Assembly (NCBI GenBank): GCA_037954235.1
Contig: JBBMOA010000014.1
Location: forward strand, 26,391,273 to 26,455,272
Length of the DNA: 64,000 bases
Direction: 5' to 3'
Source: Aulostomus chinensis
Taxonomy: Eukaryota; Chordata; Actinopteri; Syngnathiformes; Aulostomidae
The notes under the pieces were generated by a model. It saw only the letters and a list, made by a program, of their open reading frames with translations, did not search any database and had not been told where the DNA came from. Shown piece after piece: positions 1 to 13,088 of the stretch (position 1 is its first letter; every line of letters begins with the position of its first letter). A program made the translations under genes and the position numbers.

Positions 1-171
1 TGATCAATTACACACTAAGACATTTTTATTGCTAACTATTTAGGGGTCCAAGCCAACCGGGCCTTCACTGACATGCAAAGCAATATCAATCCCAATAACA
101 GCATTCCTGGGGACCCTTAGATTTATATTGAATATATTTATATTAATTATATTGAATTATATAAATGTGAT

Positions 172-543
172 GGGGCAGCACATGGTGCAGTGATCAGCAC
201 TGCTGCCTCACAGCAAAAAGTTTCGGGGTTTGAGCCCCGGCTTTCTGTGTGAGTCTGCATGTTCTCCCTGTTCCTGTGTGGGTTCTCTCTGGTACTCCAG
301 CTTCCTCCCACAGTCCAAAGACATCAAGAGGGGACGAGGCTGATTGATACTCTAAATTGACTGTAGGTGTGACTGTGAGTGTGAATGGTTGTTCGTCTCT
401 ATGTGTTGGTTCTGTGATGGACTGGTGACCTGTCCAGGGTGAACCCTGCCTCACGGCCAAAGGCGGCTCAGGTAGGCTCCAACACCCCCCCCTCCCCCCC
501 AACCCGTAATAGGACAAGTGGTAGAAAATGGATGGATGGATGG
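172..543 (+). mobile_element. tRNA-headed SINE (DANA/mermaid-like) with 13-bp target duplication
   Basis: A 372-bp copy of the commonest repeat in this window. The head resembles a tRNA promoter with a B-box-like GGGTTTGAGCC. The body contains the shared block with 'cagtccaaagacatcaag', and the 3' end runs into GGAT repeats. The direct repeat ATATAAATGTGAT flanks it exactly, at 159-171 and 544-556, as expected for LINE-assisted retrotransposition. The body resembles fish SINEs of the DANA/mermaid type; the exact family name is inferred. The intact duplication suggests a fairly recent insertion. Confidence 0.85.
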
Positions 544-955
544 ATATAAATGTGATACTGCAGCCTAAACATAAGAGCTACAGATGGGAAACTTTAAGTA
601 CTGGTATAGTAGGAAAATGTTTTGTTTTTTTGTGTGTGTGTTTTTTATTTTGTTTTTGTTTTTAGTATTATGGCTTCCAACACTCACATACAATGTAACA
701 TAATTTAAAACCTTACATACGTGCATATGTTCAAGTGCGCTCAATCTCGCTGTAAAGGCCACACTGATTTATACCTATACATTTTTTTTTCTTTGCACAG
801 TTGCAAAACTTTTTTTTTTTTTTTTTTTTACTCTCAGTGTGAGTAGGTGAATGAGACTGGATTGGGTTTTGTCTATATCAGATATCATTGGCTGTGTCAT
901 ACTACCTTGTGGCACCACCCCCAGGTTCAACATTAATGTAGGAATTCCACAAGGT

Positions 956-984
956 GGATCCAAGCCCACCTCGGGCTTGGATCC
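956..984. repeat. 12-bp perfect inverted repeat, 5-base loop
   Basis: GGATCCAAGCCC at 956-967 is followed by a five-base spacer and its exact reverse complement at 973-984. It could extrude a short hairpin. No T-run follows and no gene is nearby, so there is no basis for calling it a terminator or an RNA gene. Confidence 0.5.
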
Positions 985-3900
985 CCAATAACCTGAGTGA
1001 TTACAACAGGATTTCAAAGTACCACTGGTACTGGGAAGGATTTTTCAAATACGAATACGCCCCCTCAGACTTAACCTCCAAGTAAAATTTACATCACCAG
1101 TGTTATTCAGTCAATTAACAGTTGATCTTTTCTTTGCAACAGTTAAACACTCATGGATTTACTTTTCCACATTTGTTGTACAAACAGAAGATTTGAAATA
1201 GAAAGAAAACTGAGAGCAAGTAGAATCACACTGAAAATATGGTTGCCAGTTCAGTTCCAGACAGCATGGTAATGTGTGGTTTCAGTCACTCATCTCTGTC
1301 TCAGCTGAGTCCTGCAGAAAGACCCTCCACCCAAACCCCCTCAGCTGAGCTGTATGTGTGTCAAGGCTGTTGCAGTCCATGCTGTAGTCAGTGACATTTC
1401 TCAAATCCATGTTAGTCCACTGAATAAGTTCTGCGTGGTTTTCAGTGACAGTTGTGGTGTGAGAGACCAGTGTGTAGCGCTTTTGGCACCATTACAAATA
1501 GAAGGAATGGTTCCCAGCTGTGGTCAGAGTATGAAATCCTCCCTCTGTACTTGTTGGATCCTGGTCTAAAACAGGCCCGTATAGAAACTGTGTGAAAGGG
1601 TCACCACCAGGTCCCATTATGAAGGGAAATGAAACTCAAAGATTATTAGTCGTCAAATGAATCAAAGTGAGACCAAGGTCTTGCGCTAGCTTCCACTAGA
1701 CTGAGATAACATATAGTGTAATATCTATATTAATCAATCATGTTGAAGTAGGCCAAAAAGGATATGACTAATTTGGTGCTGTTTGTTTGCATAGTGTGAG
1801 ATATTCTTGTATCTATAATGAATGTTTAATTAAACAAGTTAAAAAAAACAAAACAGTGCATACAATTTAATGACTTCTAGTAATGTTGCACACTGCAAAC
1901 CTTCACCTTACCCCTGCCTCACATCGCCTCTTTATCAGAAAAAACTAGTGTCTGCTTGATACCATGCAAATTAAATTTGGGGAATGTAAAGGAATGGGAA
2001 AGCTCTAATTATTCCTTAGAAATACCCAGGATGTACCAAATGTTTCCCATTATTCTTCTAACTCCCGTGCCCTTGAAAGAACTGAGGGCATGTTACATGA
2101 CGACACCGGCGGGGATGTTCTCGAAACATTCTGGTAACATACAGTTTCTAACAGGGTGACCTTCATGGAGCATTCTCATATTAGCCTGAGAGAATCTGGT
2201 ATGCTTAGGTACAGCCTGATTTACAGAGATCTTACTTCTAAAAACATTGATTTCCAGCTGTAATTTTTTAGATTTATGGGGTGATAAAAGGAGATATTCA
2301 AAATCGTCTCTAGAAAAACAGCATACTGCATATTCCTTCAAAATCCAAATGGTCTCTGTCAGAAGTGGATGAGTTCTCTTCTTTGTTCAGGGACATTCTT
2401 CTTTTTCTTCCAGTGTAAACGATCATCAGGTGAGCGAAACAACTGTCTCCAAATCTCTCATCACCACCACCTCCTGCACTCCTCACACTGACTCTCACAA
2501 TGGCAATTAAAAAAAAATTTAAAAAATAATAATAATATTGGCCAAAAGAATTCTCAACGATATAAATTTGATATCTGAAATACAATAAAATAATCATAAT
2601 TTTATCAGGCAAATTCATCTTGTGTGTTTTGACCTCTTTTTTTATACATTAAAAATACAATGTCCAGAGTGTGAACAAGTTGGCCCTGGATGATCATCGG
2701 TGTAGAATTAGTAAGTTTGAAATATTACAATTATCATATATTCATATATTCTATTCAGGGCCCCATTCATGAGTGGTTTTTAGCACGCATTTGTTCGTAC
2801 ACAACTTTTTTAGCCCTCAATTGAGCCTTACAAACAGGAAGCAAAGCCTGATGGCTATTTGTAACGCTTCTCTCCTAACATCTGTTGTTGAGCTACCTCT
2901 TGTGTGTGGCAAAGAGGTCCAGTGAGCCCTCTACGACAAAGGCTGAAGATGGGTTTCTGAATATATGATGGCTGGTTGCAGATTTACACCTCAGAGAGTG
3001 CAGGAATTTGAACTCCTTTTTGTGGAAGCAAGGTATAGGTTGAAGACAAACTATGCTGGTTAAAGGAAAATTTCCTAAATGTTTGTTTTGACAAAAAAAA
3101 AAAAGTGTATTCACATTCACAGAAAAATAGTTTGATGTTTTGTGTGTGTATATTGAGACAGTCACTGAACCTCAAAACAGAAAACCAACTGTTGGGCAAG
3201 TGCTTGGAAAGAGTTGACTTCATTCAGTGTATCCAAAGATACACTTTTAATCCTGCACCAAGTTCATGCTAATATGATCACAAATATGATCACACTGACT
3301 TCATTAGGTGTGTAACCACAATACACACAAACTTCATTTGTTCATTTTACTGTTTCCATATTTACATTTTCGGTTTATTTCAATATGAGAAAGTACAACA
3401 CTTTCTGACTGCTCTCAGATGACATCTTTGTCACATACTTTCATTCCACCACCCCACAACCCTAATCACAAGCTCTAAACTGTGCTCCGAATGATTTCTC
3501 AGTGTGAAGTCTCTCTTGAGCAAATGCTGCCTTGCTTAGCTGGGACATCAGACTCCCAATGAAAGGGAGATGCTGTATGACTGGGTACAACGTAAATGTC
3601 AGCTTAGTGATTTTGCGCTAATGAGATGGCACCTGTGACAAGAGGGAAGGAAACTTTTGTTGTGAAAAACACACAAAGAAAAACACTCATGCGCTGCTTT
3701 TGAGGGTTGACAAGGAAGCGCTCAAAGGGATCAAATTATTTTACATCTCATACATATGCATGCCTGAGTAAAAGTGCTCCTCTTTGTTTATTTACACTCA
3801 GTTAGGGTTGTGAATACAGCTGAGATGAAGGGAAACAGAAAGCGTAACAGTGCATCAAAGATGTTTGCAATCTGAGGCAGCTTCACATTCCATTAATGTA

Positions 3901-4491
3901 ACTCGAGTTTTTGAGTTTGTATTGACCCAGTTGATTGCACTGGCTGTCACATCCAGCACTGCTCTGACACAGCTTTCACATTCACAATGCAAATGCCACC
4001 AAATGTTAGCGCAGATGGTAACAAACGATCCTCAGAGCTGGTTAAGTCTGCAGTGTGGATATAGGAAGAGGCTGCATTTTCAAGTCATTTAGGTTTGAAT
4101 CAGCATTTTCATTCCAGCTAAGAAGCACATGTCAGGATGTTCTTTGAGTTGTGCAGAAAACAATGAGGACCTTCAACCTGCATTTTCAAGCACTATTCAA
4201 AAGTGAAATCTGAAGGTCCTGTGCGTACAACACTTGCTTTTTTCAAATGTGGACATTGTTGTGATCACTTCTGTTCTGTTGTGATGTCTTTCTTGCTTAA
4301 CAGCCCCCACTGGTAAAGGCTGCTGACTGGAGCTGTTGTGTTTTCAGGTTGTCCGTCTGTCCATCAGTTCCATTTCTAATTAACGTGATACCTTTGGAGT
4401 GTCAAGAGGGAGTTTCTCTAGATTTAAGCTCAAATGTCCACTCGGTCTCAGGGACAAACAGAAGATTTTGGTAATCATAGGAGAAGGTCAC

Positions 4492-5081
4492 TGTTAGGAC
4501 TACTAGTCCAAGTGAGTAGCAGGACCCAAAAAGGCTAACACCAAGCACAGAAACAAGGAGTCGTCGAACAGACCAAAGATTTAATAACCAAAAACAGAAC
4601 CACAGAAACAACCAAAACAATACCAAGTCCTAACTAAACACAAAATCAGTCCTAAACTAAATAATCTACTACACCGTGGCGAGCGGGTAGGAAACACAAA
4701 CAAACTAACTCTATGGATAAGCTAACTAAGGACGGAACCACACTGGGAACGATACAAGAGCAAACAACACTCCAAACACTGGGACTGAACAAAAACAAAG
4801 AAACTAGTACAAGGAAACTATGGCAAGGTACGTGCTCTAGAAAACCACAGACAAAATGGCTGGAAAGTCAGGCAACAACCAAGACAATCTGGCAGCGAGG
4901 CGATGCCGCCAAGCTGCTTAAGAGCAGGGAGGGTAATTAAAGAAATGAGCCTCAGGTGCGCAGTGCGCCTGCTGCACCGCCAGGCCACACCTCCATAGTG
5001 GAGACAGGAGGAAAACAAAAAAAACCATGAAACAAAACACAAGCAATAATAAAATACACCTAAAAAGTCCAACTCATAACA
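4492..5081 (-). mobile_element. solo LTR of an LTR retrotransposon
   Basis: A 590-bp unit that begins TGTTA and ends TAACA and is flanked by the 5-bp direct repeat GTCAC (4487-4491 and 5082-5086). TG...CA termini plus a 5-bp duplication are the hallmarks of an LTR. Read on the minus strand it contains an ATTAAA-type signal in the 3' half followed by a GT/T-rich stretch, as in many fish Gypsy-type LTRs. No gag/pol coding sequence is next to it and no second LTR is seen within the window, so it is probably a recombined solo LTR. Assignment to Gypsy rather than another superfamily is a guess. Confidence 0.75.
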
Positions 5082-7624
5082 GTCACTGTCTCTTCATATC
5101 AATGCAATAGCTCTGGAACACCTTGAGGGAAATGCTTCAAATTTGCCACAACACCCACTGGCACTTTAGGAAGAACTACAGACATACTGAGGTCAAAGTC
5201 ACTGTAGCAACCATTCAACCATGACACTGTACTTCTGGTTCATAGTTTTTTGTTTTGTTTTGTTTTTTATGTTCATGCAATGTCAAAACAAAGGGTTTAT
5301 ATACAGAGTGACCTGGAGATGGCCAAGACTTCTTCATGGCAGGCCAAAGCTTGACAGGTTTACCAGCTCAGTTGCCGGAAAACTGAACAATCAGCAGTTC
5401 AGTTGATTAACAGCTAAATGTATGAACATTAAAATGCTGACCGATGCTATTTTTTCAACATCTGTATGCTCAAAAGTAGCCTGAATGGATGGGAATTTAC
5501 CCAATGTGGCAATGGCTAAGGTGCCAATCAATGAAATGCTTGTTGAAATCAATTTTAAAAGTACATCAGTGATAGGAAGCGAAATTTGGGGGGCGCCCAG
5601 GGTTTCACTACCCCTGTTTTCATGTGTTCAACTTTTTTTGGAAGAGAGTAATCCACTTGAGTCTCACAGACTCTGGACCTGAAATTCATGCATTTGTTCA
5701 TGGAAATATCACCCAAATCATGAATGCAACATATATCTTTTGAGGATATTCATCATCATAAGCATCTCTGTTTTCTCAATGGAGACGATGACTTTCATTA
5801 TTCAACTGCAGAAAAGGGAGCTTGTATTTTACCCTAATAAACACATCGATGTTTATCAATCTTCCCTCTTAATATATCTGAACCCTTTTCAGGTCATTTT
5901 CAACTGAGTGTGTGTTTGTTTCTTTTTTTCTTTCAAAAAAACATGATTCAATGGTTGTAACCCCGACCTCTTCTGTTTATTGTTTGGACAAAAACTTAAA
6001 AATAAGAGCGTTTATGTGTTTTGTATACAGCAAAGGAATGCATTGAATCCATCTGGGATATATTTAAAGCAAAAAGGTTTTAAATTTATTTGGAGAGCCC
6101 AATTTCATAAAAAATGTAATGCAGTGCTTTACAGAGTTAACACTTTGAATCAGGTTGTAATGATCTTGAATCATAAATTATCTTTAGAAAAACCTTTGCC
6201 TTAAATGTTCCAGCAACATCTTTGAGACACTGAATCTTTGATTTGTGTAGGAATTGTTGCTGGCCTGCTGCTAGCTGGAGTTGCAAGGCGTGATCTGATG
6301 GCCAGAGTGAGGAGGGATTTGTTACCTCATGCTTTCTCAATCACATACAGGCCACGAAAATGGCAAACTCATCATTCCAAGCATTTGAGTTCAGCTGGCT
6401 GACGGTACCACACCGTGACTTTGAGTGGACCCAGACGGTGTCTTACGTTCTCTCTTCGGTTCCAACTACCTATCAGTAGCAGGAAAGATGAGATGATTTT
6501 CATTATTGTACAATGCTCCTCTCTGTACGGATTTATGACCTAAATCACAGCAGAGACGCATCTGAATTTTATTTTAAGAGTGGACCTTTTCATTCGTTGA
6601 AAAACCAAAAGCACATGACAATGACCCACTTCAGACAGTTTTGTTTAGGTTTTCTTTTTGCAGACTCCCCATCTTTTACAAACAACATATGGAGCACATT
6701 AAATGTGGTCTCTGGTCATACTAATCCAGCCTCCTTACTTAACAATTCTTCCATGTAGTTTCTTTCTCATTGCCAGCCCCAGTGTGTACAGAATGCATTC
6801 AGGCTTCCTTCTGTGTTTGCTGAGAGTGCAGCTCTTTGCACAAACTGTGTTAAAAGTGTAAGTAACATGTTTTGTACAATTCACATACAGAATAATACCA
6901 GTATCATATGAGTTGCCACAAATATGTGGTTTGTGTTGCCCTCTTATGGATGGATGGAGACTCAGCATAGGACAGAAAAGCTTTCTCTGCACGTTACATA
7001 TCATTCACACAAATAAAGATCTACATATTTGAAACAAGCAGCACTGGTCAGCCTTTATTTGAGCGAGTGTAGCAACACAATAAATACATGCAAACACTCC
7101 CAAAAAAAATTTAAAAGTATGAATTAACCAGTATTACCAGCAAAATATATCTGGGGTATTAAAATTAAATGCACACATTGTCAGGTTCAAATTACAGAAC
7201 TGGATTCATAATTTGTTTTATGGGCCTTCTGTTTATATGAATATTGACAGGATTACACAATTTTCCCAAAACTCAGTGAAGGGGTTTAGCATCGGCCAAG
7301 GAGGAACTCAATACATTTGGAGGCCGATCCCTTCGGCACAGAAAATATATATATATATATTTTTTTTTTTGCATTGAGTTTGGCTGAGGTGTTTAGTCTC
7401 CAAGCACCTGTCATATTGGGTATCCACGCTGTCTCCTTGACAGAGGTATGTGCTCTCTGAGTGCTTTCTGCTTAGTGATGTGTTCCGGTAAACACGGCAT
7501 TCAATACGGTGGAAAAGAGGTATCAGTACAGTAATTATTCACAAGACTTCTTGACATCATGTACCTACTATCCTATCAAAACAGTTGGCTTTATAAACAG
7601 ATTCACTCATCATCCTCCAGATGT

Positions 7625-7626
7625 AT

Positions 7627-7663
<37 letters not shown>

Positions 7664-7672
7664 CACACACTT
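7625..7672. repeat. (GT)n-(GC)n-(AC)n alternating tract
   Basis: A GT run passes into GCGCGCGC and then ACACAC. It is therefore both an alternating purine-pyrimidine tract, with Z-DNA potential, and partly self-complementary. It lies in intergenic DNA and is probably a microsatellite. Confidence 0.7.
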
Positions 7673-7977
7673 GTACCCTGTTCATGTCCAAGTATTCATA
7701 TCCAAGTATTCATATTATGTAACTCCTTTTAGCTTTTCTCTACACTCATTCATTAATGATGCTTATTGCAACTTAAATGATTAAGTTCAGTTCTTATGTG
7801 GATGCAATGGAGAAAAATTACAATATATATTCCCTTGATCGAAATACTATGTAACATGTAGTGCAACTATGTCAAAAATCTTATATTAGAACAGCGCTTG
7901 AGAAAATTGTATATACTTCAACTTCAAACAACCTGACTCTATAAATATTTTCCTAAAATATACCGTTAGTGCTATTC

Positions 7978-8203
7978 CATCCAGCCATCCATTTTCTAAA
8001 CTGCTTTTCCGTTACGGGTCGCAGACGGACTGGAGCGGGGCTCACCCTGGACGCCAGTCCATCGAAGGGCCATCAAGAGCAATTAGGTTCTCAGTATCTT
8101 GCTCAAGGATACTTTGACATGGTCACCGGGGGAAGAGAGGATTGAACCAGCGACCCTGCAGTTGTTCGACTGCCACACGACCGCTGACCCATGCCAACCC
8201 CCT
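7978..8203 (-). mobile_element. second SINE-like repeat, reverse orientation
   Basis: On the minus strand this reads from a tRNA-like head, with the B-box-like GGTTCAATCC, through a block with 'ccttgagcaagatactgag', to a tail ending in GGATGG repeats. The body differs from the main SINE family of this window, so it is listed as a separate family. Blocks of this type are widespread in percomorph genomes. Exact ends and family name are uncertain. Confidence 0.6.
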
Positions 8204-8228
8204 GTTCATGCCATTGTGGTGTCCAATT

Positions 8229-8372
8229 TCTGAATTAAAAGGGTGAATTTTTCTTGTCGAGGTTTAATAATTGTTTTAATTAAAAGGGTGATTTTTTTTT
8301 TCTTATCATGATTTACTACTTGATTTAATTAAATGGGTGATTTTTTTTCCTCATCATGGTTTACTACTTGAC
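8229..8372. repeat. three imperfect tandem units of about 55-60 bp
   Basis: Three successive units share AATTAAA(A/T)GGGTGA, a T-run, then (A/C)TCATGNTTTACTACTTGA. The first unit is the most diverged. It is AT-rich, intergenic minisatellite-like DNA with no coding signal. Confidence 0.5.
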
Positions 8373-9479
8373 ACACTGCCCGCTGTGGAATGTATATTCT
8401 TTTTTTTTTAAATGGTTGCAAGAACTTTTGACCCCTAAAGATTAATATCCTGATTGAACCAACCTGTCTGTTTGTCCTCTTTGGCAAAGTAACACGTTTT
8501 GTGACTCCAATAGAAAAATGTTTCTCTCCAAATAACCACTGAATCAGACTCCAACTGAGGTAATGATTTCAAATATTGGTAAAAAGGGGATGTTGTGAGA
8601 ACCACATCTCCATGTACACTTTGATAGCGTGACAGTAGAGCGGTAGTAGCTTCTGCAGAACTGCTCAGGCTTTGTACTCCACAAGGATGATAAAGCTCTC
8701 TGGACTCCACTTCGCTGGACTCCAATGCTTATTGGACTTTATTTATTTCACTAAAAGAACCTAGTTGTGTCTTGGACTTTGAAACTTTTTGAAACTTTGA
8801 CTGAGAAAGAAAGCGTCAAGGCTCAGGCGGGAGGAGGCTCGGTCCATCAACTGGCCCGTGACTGGGCTTTGCAGCACTGCCTGAAAATCACATCACTATC
8901 TAGTATAACAGACTCACTTTTCCTTAAAGAGTCCATCTATAGTTCTGTATTAAATCCCTTTCAGCCTGAAGGTTTCAGGTAGACATGAAGATTTACAAGC
9001 ATCTAAATTTAACCCACACATAGAGCTTATGGCTCCATCTTGTGGAAAAAGAGTGCACAAGAAAAGAGAAGGTTTTAGTTTAAGATGTGACATTTCCCTT
9101 TAAATTTTGACTGATTTAATGCCATGACCTTATGACATATTTTTGGCATTTTAATTCATTTCAATTTACTGCAGTTAGGGTCATTAAAGTGTGCTATATC
9201 TGTGACCCTAGAATACAAATGTGCGTCTTTTAGAGTTGTCACCAAATGCTGGCTACCTACGTTGTTTGGATTTTTCTTTCTTTTGCAGTTGACAGGAAGT
9301 ACATTTGTGCCTATTTCGCTGTACCCTGGGAAAATGCCAATTTGTACGCTTGAATTCAATACTGTGAACTCTCGCCATACAAATATTTATCTTAAGTGTT
9401 ATAACTCTGCATTTGGTCATTCTCCTATGTTATTTATTTTCCATTAAAATATCCGAATAATATTAATCATGCAGGACAG

Positions 9480-10146
9480 TGAATGTGCCGTCAGGAAAAT
9501 GCCGCGCAGGTCTTTCCATTGCTTACGTGTGGTTTCATGTGACCTGTCTTGAGGTTAATTGTATAACACGGTACAATATTAATTTGAAAGTAAATCGTAT
9601 TTATTGGCAGCCATCGCAACGTTTTAAATGTTCCATGATACTCAGTTTTCCGTATTAAGCGTCAGCCCTTGAATGCATCGCTCCGCCCATTCCCCCACTG
9701 TTCCGCTCCACTCCAGCCGCGTCGTGGTTGCTCTCTTTCCATTGACTGTGGGGGAACGGAGCATTTCAACTGGTTCTGTTTCACAGCTTAGACACGCTTT
9801 ACATGGGGTTTGGTGACCGTCGGTACGAGCATTGCCTGTTAAAGTTTCGCGGTCTTTCGGAGAGTTGCCTTTTTGTCCGGAGCAGCACGACAAGAACATT
9901 ATCTTCTAAGTTTAAAAACGTTGTGAGGAACAAATTGACAACGTGGGCTGTATAAAGTTATTTGTCTGGCAGGGAAGATAATGTTTGGGTCGATTTTCGC
10001 CACAGAAAATCGCAGCGAAACACGTGTAGGCAGCGTTTTGACCAATCAGTCGTAGAGTCAGGAGCAGCAGGGTATAAATTTGAGGCAGTTGCCGTAGAGA
10101 CGTCGGCCACTGAAGAGATGGCAGCGCGAGTCCGTGATCTCGTAAG
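9480..10146 (+). promoter_or_regulatory. brdt: CpG-richer promoter-like region, probably brdt promoter and untranslated exon 1
   Basis: CpG density rises clearly here compared with the flanks. ACCAATCAG at 10041-10049 is a CCAAT-box match, TATAAA lies at 10073-10078 and GACGTC (CRE-like) at 10100-10105. That spacing would put transcription start near 10100. The sequence CGTAAG|GTAACG gives a donor after 10146, so an untranslated first exon of about 40-50 bases could splice to the acceptor TGTGTAG at 13082-13088, just upstream of the brdt start codon. The exon join is inferred. The same stretch could also drive a divergent transcript. Confidence 0.5.
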
Positions 10147-13088
10147 GTAACGATAGCTCCGTATGTTTGCCAGGCTGTGTGTTTAACGGATTTAACTGAA
10201 CATAGTTGGGCCAGTACTAAGCAGTCAAACATTTGTGCAAATTTGAACGTTTCAAAGGAAGGCAACCACATCTCAAGTACACAAGCAAGAAGTTAGCTTA
10301 CGTTGCTTATGCTAACGTTGGGGGATTGGGCTAAACTAAATGACACATACGATGAAAAAATGAAAATAGCCCACGTTTAGAATCACTAGAAGCACAGATT
10401 TAAGGTTGTTAACACGCAAGCTAAAGCTCTGCCTGAGGCAAACTCAAATTAAAACAGCCAATGTCAAAAAGGATGCCAGCATTTACTTATTTTCTAATCG
10501 TCAAATTTTAACGAAGCTTCTGAGTATTAGAGAAGAGTTTGGACAGCTAATGTTTGTTTCTTGATACCATAAATACTTAACTAATTCATAAACTGGTTGT
10601 GCTCATAGCAATGTCGAAGTTAGCTAAATGCTAAACTTACCGGGTGGGCGTGACGGCACGTGTTAGCCATGCACTGTCAACACTGCAGCATGCAGTATCA
10701 TACTGCTGGTCAATACCACGCAATATATACATCAAATATTCAAGTTAGAACTGTTATTTAGATGCCCAAGTTATCTGAATCCAACTTATCAAGTAATCCA
10801 AATGCAAACAAAGTTTTATTACCTGGAAACAAAATAAAACTTGAGGCTGTTTAAGTGATTAATACGCTTTCATATGACATGTTGTGTTCATAGGACGCCG
10901 ACATTTAGACTGAAATCTGTAGAGGACAGACATGCAAAGGACCAGTCTCGCAAACTGGTGGCTGTTGTCTTAAATTCCACCTGAAGCTAGCTACATGAGT
11001 TAAGCAGAGGGTTCCACAATGCCCATGGAGTATAACTCCCTTTCTGAATACATGTAGAGTATTGTGGTTGTAAGCTTTCTGTCTTGAAAGACAATCTTGG
11101 TCCAAATGGCTACTTTATGAAGCAAAGGTGGTATTGCTTAGGATCTGGATGTCAACATAATTTAAACTTGGTGAATTAAATTGTAATACCAGACGTAAAT
11201 GCTTCCAGGCTGATTAGCTGCCAACATAGAAAGTAGGTTTCATCAGGATGTATTTTACCCTAATCTCAAATAATGTTCATAATAGGATTATTATTTGATC
11301 TTAATGTTTTGCGTTTGATTCAGTTTTTTTGGGGAGATGGGATATCGGATTGAAAAAAACCGAATTGAGTGCTGATTCTGACATTCACATATTGTCTAAC
11401 TTTTTTGCAAAGATTAGAAATCAGAATAATGATGATGCTCATCCACTGAGGTGTTACGTGTCTAGGATACTCATGAGATAACTGCTCTGTTGTGATTATG
11501 CTTATAGAATTACAGTTAGCTTACAGTTCAGTCTGCAGTTGAATGATAAAAGCTCCTGAAACTAATTACACTTTGCCAAGTAGAAGTTTTAGTTGTTAGA
11601 TTCTTGTTAGATGTGTTCGAAGGCTGGATTTATTCATGTATGGAAAAATTTGTCATCTTTTTATGAAATAAAGTGTAAATGAGAAACAATTTGTAATTTA
11701 ATTTATTTGGGTGGGGTTAGAAAGACCGAAACTCTGAAAATAGAATTTTTGAATGTACAGGACTGGCACAGCTGGATTCACATACAATTATAGATTGTAC
11801 GTCCCTACTCTTGAGAATCTGCACCATTCATATCAAAATCGCTAGGGTCTTGTTATGCAGTATTTTGATGAAGGTAAAATTTGTCACTGTACTGTTATAA
11901 ATGATGCACAGGATTTTTTCCAAATGGAACTATAAACCCCAGCAAAAATCCATCCATGCATCCATTTTCCTCTGCTTGTCCTGTTAAGGGTTGTGGGAGG
12001 GCTGGAGGCTATCCCAGCAGCTCCAGCCCCCAGAGTTGCACATATACTGGAGAAATGGCTTTAGTTTTGGAAAATAAATGTTTTTTTTTTTAATTTCCCA
12101 TTTTTTTGAAAACTTATTTTGAAAACAGCAATGCCTGCATTTCTTTATTTAACAAGCAAGTAGATTCATGATGCCTTTTGTTTACTATATCACTGTCTTG
12201 TTCAATGTAACTTTTTCACCAAATCCTGCTGCATTAACAGAGAAAAGATAAATTTTCCATGTATTAAAATATTTGCCCCCAAAATTTTCCTTGGAAATAA
12301 TGCAAGTGTAAAGTGTCCTTCAGAGATGGTTTGCACAGCCTCAGCCGATAGGGACAAACAGCAAACTAAAGCATGAACCTGGTCTGTAACTTAAGCATTT
12401 TTACACCAAGTTCTGTTGATGACTTAAGCAAGACACAGACTGTATCCTCTTGGAGGGTTTTAACACTAATTGTTTTTCAAATATCCAAAATGTTGAGTCA
12501 ATTCTTTGCTGTAGGTGGCAGTATTGCCCTTCAGTGGAACTGTTGCTTCTGGTTCTTTGAGTTTATGTTTTGGTCAATTGATAAATTGGAGGATTGTTAA
12601 GAGATGTCACCTTTTTTGCCTTCCTTTGCTTGATTGTTTGCATTTTACATTTACATTTCTGCCTTTACACCATTGATTGAATAAGTTTAAGGGAATAATT
12701 ACTGCATTCGCAAATGTTTAATATTTTTATCCTGAATGACCTGCAGCAGTGGCATCAAAACTCAGAATAGGTTTGTCTGATCGAATCCCATCTGCAGGCA
12801 CCAGAACCTCATTCTTGTGACCCTTGTTTGACTGGATTTAGATGAGACCACATCCTATTGTTTGCTCTTCAAAATGCACCTGACTTCCTCATGTCACCAA
12901 TGTCATGCTGGGTTTTGTGACATTGATAGGAAGGTTGTTTCTGTGAATCACAGTGATATGGTTATATCATTCAGAATGACAAGTTGTATAAAAGTGGAGC
13001 ATTTTTAGGCATTAATATAGACTGACTTTGTTCTGATAGAAGGCATCCCAACCCTCAATGTTACTGAGGCTTTTGACTTTTTGTGTAG
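10147..13088 (+). other. brdt: putative 5'-UTR intron of brdt
   Basis: About 2.9 kb without recognisable coding sequence between the promoter-like region and the first coding exon. It contains only a degenerate SINE tail near 11946-12045 and AT-rich unique sequence. Intron status depends on the inferred untranslated exon. Confidence 0.4.
11946..12045 (-). mobile_element. SINE 3'-end fragment
   Basis: CATCCATGCATCCATTTTCC followed by a block resembling 'tgttaagggttgtgggagg' is the reverse complement of the 3' end of the main SINE family. The head and middle are absent, so this is a truncated copy. Confidence 0.6.

Larger units (their letters stand above)
1..9450. other. gene-poor region upstream of brdt
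   Basis: I see no supportable coding exon on either strand. The open frames here are short, low in complexity and lack flanking splice signals in a consistent phase. The stretch holds the SINE at 172-543, a short perfect inverted repeat at 956-984, a solo LTR at 4492-5081, a GT/GC/AC tract near 7630 and a second SINE-like repeat near 7980-8200. The rest is AT-rich DNA with scattered homopolymers. In human the neighbour on this side is TGFBR3, on the opposite strand; I do not recognise any of its exons here, so it either starts beyond the left edge or has been moved. Confidence 0.6.

Noticed and set aside
956..984. Inverted repeat considered as a microRNA-type hairpin
   Set aside because: The stem is only 12 bp, too short for a precursor hairpin.
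4402..4626. Hydrophobic minus-strand frame that looks like a membrane protein
   Set aside because: It lies largely inside the T/G-rich strand of the solo LTR; the hydrophobic residues come from base composition.
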